A stretch of DNA of 64,000 bases from Channa striata (taxonomy: Eukaryota; Chordata; Actinopteri; Anabantiformes; Channidae). Shown here piece after piece: positions 57,835-64,000 of the stretch; position 1 is the stretch's first letter, and each line of letters opens with the position of its first letter. The translations under genes were made by a program, and so were the position numbers. The stretch is taken from the NCBI GenBank assembly GCA_033026295.1, contig CM065176.1, positions 5,341,705-5,405,704 of the forward strand, written 5' to 3'. The notes under the pieces were generated by a model, which was not told where the DNA came from, ran no database searches, and saw only the letters and a list, made by a program, of their open reading frames with translations.

Positions 57835-57945
57835 ACAGGGGGAACTACATGCACAAAGGCTGCAGCCAGCCGAGAGATTTGTACCGGGGACCTTCTGGCT
57901 CTAGCAGAGTTGATTGGTCCACCACCAGGACACCCCAACAAATTT
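57835..57945 (-). repeat. SINE head fragment, antisense
   Basis: 'gaactacatgcacaaaggct', 'gtaccggggaccttctgg' and 'tggtccaccaccaggacacc' follow the antisense order of the SINE head (B-box region, then A-box region). Confidence 0.5.
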
Positions 57946-58087
57946 CAGTGTGTGTCACATTTATGAGTTCATGTGAGTTCAAATTTATAAGTTTTATTCA
58001 AGTAATAACTGAGGTCCCCTTCCAAATAAGGACAACATAGCCCTTATTTTGGAGTTGACATGATCAAATGTTTTTGCTCACCAGCCA

Positions 58088-58117
58088 CTGTGGCTAGTAG
58101 TTTTCGACTAGCCACAG
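58088..58117. repeat. Perfect 11-bp inverted repeat, 8-nt loop
   Basis: CTGTGGCTAGT and ACTAGCCACAG around AGTTTTCG. Confidence 0.9.
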
Positions 58118-59589
58118 AAAACCAGCGTTCACCTGTCCATCTGTCCCTGAACTGACTGAATACTGACAGACATGTTTATTAATTATGTTTTCTTGTTCCC
58201 ATGCAATAAAAGATTTACAGAATGTTTTGAAATCAAACTTTTAATTTTGACCATAAAGTATACTTTATATTTTTTTGTAAAAAGAAATTTATTAATATGT
58301 AAGGTCTGAACAATTTCCCTGGTGATTGCAGTGGACAACAGCATCAGTATGAGATACTTCCTCATTTATACTCGCAAGCATCACATTGACGAAAGCAGTC
58401 TCAGAGGCAAACAGGTGCAACGTAGACTGGCTCACTCAGCACATTTCCTCTGTTTGTTCATTTGCTTTGGGTCACCAGTACATGAGCCATGTTAAGGTAA
58501 TGCCTCAGTGTCTTCGCAAACAGTAACAGTTGCTTTGTAGATTTGCCAACATAACCTGTTGCTTATTATAATATTTCGTGTGTCATTTCCTTTACACAGG
58601 GACAAGGTGTCTTATCTGGACACAGCTTTTTACAAAGGAGTCCAAGACGGAATAAGCAGGTTTATGCTTTGTTTCAAACTGGGGTCTTGGTTAAAACCAG
58701 TCTGACCTTTTTGTGCAATGAATTGTTCTAAAATCTACTATCCACAGTTTCAAGATATTTCAAACTGATGTGCAATAATTTCTATGAAAAGCATATTTCC
58801 GTTTTCCCTAGAACAAAATGACAATAGCTGAAGCCGCAGACTGAGTAGCTTAGACCTCTGAGTTGGTGTGTTTAGCCTCAGATTCTCACTGGACAGCAGC
58901 TGTATGGTGCATTTCTCATATCTGCCATGTCACTGCCACACATTGATTTGACTAAAAGGATTTGTTGCCCACTGTCATGAGAATACATCCCATCCCCAAT
59001 GACATAACATAATGTTATCCCACATATTAAGATAATCCTGGGGGAGAAGCACGAGGTTTAACCTTGTGAAATAAAGAAAGATTTTTTTTTTTGCACAATG
59101 AGCAAGCAGGGGGATTACGCCAGTATAATATAATTTTTTGGCTACGTCTTGACTCAGGATGGTGGATGGCCCCAAATGCACTAATCCCGGATGATAATAC
59201 GGTCACAGCATTAGCTAATGAAACTAACAGGGAAATCAGCAGCAGAGTAAAAACCGCACATTGTATCCTACAGACACATTCTGTGAGCACAAACTCCCCC
59301 CCTACACACACACGTACAGTTTGTGTGTAAACTGTTGAATATAGTCCCACACTCTGCATACGACTTGCTCACTGTCGTGCACGTTTGTCACTAACGGAGC
59401 AATGGTTGTGGCACAGTGTCAGTCGGATTATGTGGTAGTATGGTGGCTGCTCCTACCTGCTGCATAAAAACATGAAGCCATAAACACACAATGCACACAC
59501 ACAGATATACAGGCAGACAGAGAACCCAAGCGGTCCTCTCTGCACCCTAGTAACAGCAGATTGGCAAACTAGCCCCTTCCTCACTGAAG

Positions 59590-59700
59590 GCCCCCTATTG
59601 GTTAACCGGCACTCTGTTGCTAGGGAACAGCTTATGCCTTGCTTCAACGATGGCCAATCGGTGGGCATGTGTCAGTGACAGGGGGGCGGAGGGGTGGGTG
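59590..59700. promoter_or_regulatory. Promoter-like cluster in JPH3 intron 5
   Basis: Within about 110 bp: inverted CCAAT (CTATTGGTTA), an X-box-like GTTGCTAGGGAAC (59615-59627), a direct CCAAT (GGCCAATCGG, near 59652) and a GC-box-like GGGGGGCGGAGG (from about 59681). Possible enhancer or cryptic promoter. Confidence 0.3.
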
Positions 59701-59826
59701 GAGGTGGGGTGCTTATGTGTGTGTTTGCATCTGCAGAGAAGCAACGAAGATTCGTGTAAGACAGGTTCACAACATACACAGATACTATCACACCCAGAAA
59801 CACCATGGGAACACTGGGCTGCGCAG

Positions 59827-59828
<2 letters not shown>

Positions 59829-59896
<68 letters not shown>
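59829..59896. repeat. CA microsatellite, longest in the window
   Basis: About 34 uninterrupted CA units in JPH3 intron 5. Confidence 0.95.
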
Positions 59897-59899
<3 letters not shown>

Positions 59900-62800
59900 C
59901 CTCATTCAGTCAAAGCAACTTTATTCATTTGGTGCCTTTTTATGCAACATTGTGCATTATATAGAAAAGGATGTAAAAAGATCTAAAAAGATCCTTTTCT
60001 GGTATCTAACAAGCATGAAATCTCTGCAACTCTGCATCTCAAGATATCAACTAGTCACCATCATGGAAGAGAAAAATTTACCTCTGTGCATCCCAGTGGC
60101 TCGTATTTACAAGAAGTGTGTCCCAAGATGACCAGGCCCCTCCGGGCTCACATAACTAAACTTAACATGATGACAATAAGAAATATTAAATGTAAAAATA
60201 TAAACTTGTCTTTTAAAATAAAGAGCGGGTTCACAGATGAGCCAGTGGCTGAGATAAACACATCTTTAGGATTTCCGAAGAAAAAGCCATAAAATTGTGA
60301 TGCCATGGCTTTCAGAGGACATTAAACCTTCTTCTTCATTAGTAGATCATGAAGCAGCTGAATGGCCGGTGTAGTATTAACACAATTAGCAGCCAAGAAC
60401 AAAATCTTCAAAAGCACAAAGAAGCACATAATACCGGAGATTTTAAATCAGGCGTGTGTATACAGAGTGTGTCCTCTTATAGTGGTCAGCACACATGCTG
60501 CTGTATTGGCTCCTCTGCAGTTTATCTAAAGCTTTTATGGGCAAGCCACAAAAGACAGCATTACTGTAGTGCGGTGAAATCTGCTAGGGATGAGAGTCTC
60601 TGTATGCATGGGAGAGATATACAATGGCTGTACTTCTGCAGTATTTCCTCACATGATAAAAGGCAGCGTAAATAGAATTTCATATAGTGTTTCTCATCTC
60701 CATTGTTGAGATAAAAATCAAAAACCTCACCGAGGTTACAAGCTGGACGCATCGTACAATGTGCGTTTCCGAGCCTGTGGACGAGTTTTTAGGCAACTGT
60801 CGCTGTAGACACGTTTGTTTCGTAGAAGAGTCGATATGATACTGACATAAAACTGGCAATACAGGGAGATGTTGAATTTTCAGTCCACTTTGGACATTTC
60901 TTGTCCAATGCAACTGCACAGCGCCACTGCAGAAACTTGTGTCACCCTTTATGTAAGTGAGGCAGACTGTCGGTGTGGGGGTGGAAGTGTTAAATGCTGG
61001 TGGAGGGTGTCACTTTCAGGGGACCATGGTTTGCCTCCTGTACCTCCCCCACGCTCGGAGTTTGCCTCAATGAACATACAAACTTAAACCATATCATACC
61101 TGCCATTTACAGGTAAACACAGGACAGGTGATGGCCGTGCAAAAATGTTCATTTACAGAAGCTCACGAGGTATTTTCGTGATTGCAAAAGGTTTGAGAAA
61201 GTCTCTCTGTAGCTCACAAGGTAAATTCTTCGTCAGCTGACTCTACAAAGGTAAATACTTGGCCTCATAAAAACTAGCTGAAAAAGCTCTTTTGACAAGC
61301 CAGACTGTGAAAAATAAGAATATATTTAAAAAAATAGGCAAATATGATGTTAAAAGTCTAAGGCACTGGCACGGTAAACAGTCGACAGACAAGGTGTCGA
61401 AACAGAAGAACAGATGAAGAGTTCAGCTTGAAGCTTGGTCAAAAAAACCCGGCGACCAGCAGCAGCAGGAATGCGGGTAATAAGCGGTGTGGTTCTGAGG
61501 AGATGGAGGGGAAACACACAGGAAGTCTAGGGTCTGAAATAGACAAAAACACGGTAAGAATCAGAGAGGTCACAGGATAACAAAATAAAAGCATGGACAG
61601 GAGAACTTGACAAGAAGTGAGTCAATTTGTTAAGTGGCCACTCATTAAACCTTACAGGGATAAGGAAATGAAAATCTTTTTAATTATTTCTGATTCCACT
61701 GGTAAATTCTATTCATTATTAGGGGAATGGATTTTTGATTTCGTTTAGGTTAAATCATAAACATTTCTTCGTCATGCTAACAGTAAAATGTAATCCGTTA
61801 ATTCACAAAAATGTATTCCCTAGTGTTAATGTTCTATGGGAACACTTTGCCTTTTCACATCACACACACAGCCATTAAGTTGTTAAAAGAAAATATTTTG
61901 ACTCATATAGCTTTGTATAAAACTGGCTTTCTTTTACTAAATAACTTTGGGGAAACGGGTCTGAGTTATTTTTCTGTGCCTGCGGGAAGATGCCAGGAAA
62001 CAGAAGAATGATTTGTTCTTTGCCAGCACTTCATCTTCAGGATAATAAGCATTCTGTTATAAATGGGGTTTGGCAATGCAAGTAAGACAGTGGAGAGATT
62101 AAGTTGCATTTCTCAAAGTGTCCAGGCAAAGAAAAAGGATGCCAACATTTTTTCTTGTTTTATTTGATAATATATCTCCTGATTTCTGTGAAAAGAGCAT
62201 CATCCAATTTTAAAGTTTATGTGGATATTACTATGACTTTCATGTCTGAAGCTGAAAATGGATACACACTGGGCTGGTCAGTGATGTGCCATTGTACAGA
62301 AATATGTTTCAGGGAGCATGATTTCTAAAATCAAATTTACTTACAGGGTTGTTCAAAACAATAGTTTGTGATTTAGGAATGCTTATTTGCTTTTTTCCCA
62401 AGAGTTAAACAAGAACATCACCTCTACACCACTCTCATAACTGAATGCTAATTACAGTATGAAACTACAGGCAAGTTTACCTTAGCATAAAGACTGTAAA
62501 GAGACAGAAACAACTCTATCATCAAATTTATTAATTAACACATTATATCGTGTATGTTTATCACTTGCCGCACAAACATTGAAAACAAATGTAACTACAA
62601 AAATTTTTTTTTTCCCAAAATGCTGGAAGGATCCTGTCTTAAAATCTGAGGCTTTCTACATGATTTATTGATTGAGAACCAATTATGAATTATTCTGCTC
62701 TTTTGGCATAAGTCAAATAATAAGTCTGATACAAGTCTCACTGAAGATAAAGGAGTAAAAGCTCCAGTGTAAAAACCATAGAAAATCAATATGAATACAT

Positions 62801-63189
62801 AACTCGGAAACTGTCCCACACTCCCTCGATACATAAAATACACACATTTGACTTATTTAATACAGATAGAAAAGGCAGATGATCAGAGGGTTCTATCCAC
62901 TTGTAGTGTTGTAGTCACTGTGACACAAATCAGCGATAAGCTTCTCACTGGGTTGATTTGCAGAGGCCTTGTTAGCAGCCACTCTGGACAGATTCATTCA
63001 CAACAATGTTACACTAATGCGGCTCAGTATCAGCACACAGCTATATTTTTCTTCTGCCACTCCAGCGAAATTATTTTATAGGTAGATCTAATTATAATCA
63101 TAGCATAGGTTTTCAAAAAAACTTGTTTTGGTAAAACCTAAATATACTCCATGGTAATATCTGTAAAAAAGTAGGGTAAATGCACCATT

Positions 63190-63405
63190 GACGATAACAT
63201 CAGTGAAGGCACTACATTCACATTCACAGGTGGTCAAAAGAACTGGCTTTGGCCCACATGACCTAAGCTGTCAGCAAACATCTGCTGAAGTGTCACTGAG
63301 CAAGACACTGACTCCCCTTCAGCTCCAGGCTGCTGCTCTGTAGCAGAGGTTGACCTCTGACCTCACGCTGTCAGAGAAGGTGGACTTCCCTGTGGGATCA
63401 ACACA
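63190..63405. repeat. Possible decayed SINE-like repeat
   Basis: 'cactgagcaagacactgact', 'gctgctctgtagcagaggtt', 'gacctctgacctcac' and 'cttccctgtgggatcaacac' recall a frequent fish interspersed repeat. Boundaries and family cannot be set by eye. Confidence 0.4.
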
Positions 63406-64000
63406 GGATTATATTATTTGTCTTAAGATGCAAATTGCTCCTTTGTCACTGCACTACACAAATATCATCATATAGAACTTACTTTCAAAAAGAAGCTACA
63501 AATTTAAACAGTATTACATTTATTGTTAGATTATTCCTTTGGGATTTTTTAAAATGTGGATATTTGCATTATGTCATGTTTGCAGGTAGAAGCAGTTATA
63601 CAAATCTTGGCCTGTCTTTACTGTATCAGAAAGGTAAAAGTGACATTTAGGTTGAAATCGTAAATGGTTCCTAACATAAGAACCACAGCTGTTAAGCAAA
63701 TTTCTTATTTCTTGATAATCATCTCAAAGATAAGTCACCCTCATATACAGCTGCTTTCCCAGTTTTGCTGCATAATACACCACCAATATCAGTGTTGCAA
63801 AATACCAAGGAATGCAATAGTACTAATACAAAATAAACTGGACAAATTTGTGAAAATGCACCTTTTCCACCAGAAGAAGAATGTATTTCCCTGCTTTATT
63901 TTTTTCCTTTTTCAAATTGAAATTTGTTAGTGTACCCATACACCATATTTTTAGATCCAAAGTAAGTAGGTAAGTAAGAGACCCGTCCAGCCTTACCAGA

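Larger units (their letters stand above)
56411..64000 (+). other. JPH3: JPH3 intron 5 (runs off the window)
   Basis: At least 7.6 kb. I looked for the terminal exon (a short hydrophobic anchor ending like LLNIG.AILF...) and did not find it in any plus frame. Contents: SINE pieces and a minisatellite 57258-57945, a hairpin 58088-58117, a promoter-like cluster 59590-59700, a CA repeat 59829-59896 and a repeat-like stretch 63190-63405. No exon recognised. Confidence 0.75.

Overview
The window is vertebrate nuclear DNA, most likely from a teleost fish. It has long introns, dense CA/GT microsatellites, and fish-type interspersed repeats: RTE and L2/Rex1-like LINEs, tRNA-derived SINEs, and a pogo-like and a Tc1-like DNA transposon. 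It holds two protein-coding genes, both on the + strand: a KLHDC4 orthologue (13 coding exons, 7881-15298) and a JPH3 (junctophilin-3) orthologue (5 coding exons at 26866-56410, with the last, membrane-anchor exon not in the window).

Layout. 1-7.7 kb is intergenic and contains a nearly full-length RTE-clade LINE on the minus strand (813-3897, flanked by a 12-bp target-site duplication) and a Tc1-like transposase relic (6.95-7.34 kb). 7.68-15.5 kb is KLHDC4 with an ETS/CRE-like promoter region, an internally deleted RTE copy in intron 2, two apparent GC-AG introns, a GT-repeat 3' UTR and a poly(A) signal. 15.5-25.2 kb is intergenic, with SINE pieces and two 5'-truncated minus-strand LINEs at 22.3-25.0 kb. 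25.2-64 kb is the JPH3 leader and gene, whose introns carry several old repeats, a 19-copy 22-bp minisatellite and promoter- or silencer-like motifs, including a strong REST/RE1 match in intron 1.

The two genes are not an operon. KLHDC4 encodes a kelch-repeat protein with acidic tails. JPH3 encodes a MORN-repeat protein that tethers endoplasmic reticulum to plasma membrane in excitable cells. They are also neighbours in human 16q24.2, where from memory they are convergent; here they are head-to-tail, which suggests a local inversion.

Points most worth checking: two single-base G-run indels that break KLHDC4 in frame (exon 6, -1; exon 9, +1), the two GC-AG introns, the RE1 site in JPH3 intron 1, the RFX-type X-boxes in JPH3 introns, the internally deleted RTE copy, the pogo-like element with a frameshifted DNA-binding-domain relic, and a minisatellite that seems to have grown out of a SINE body. 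I found no bacterial-type system, CRISPR array or other obviously new system.
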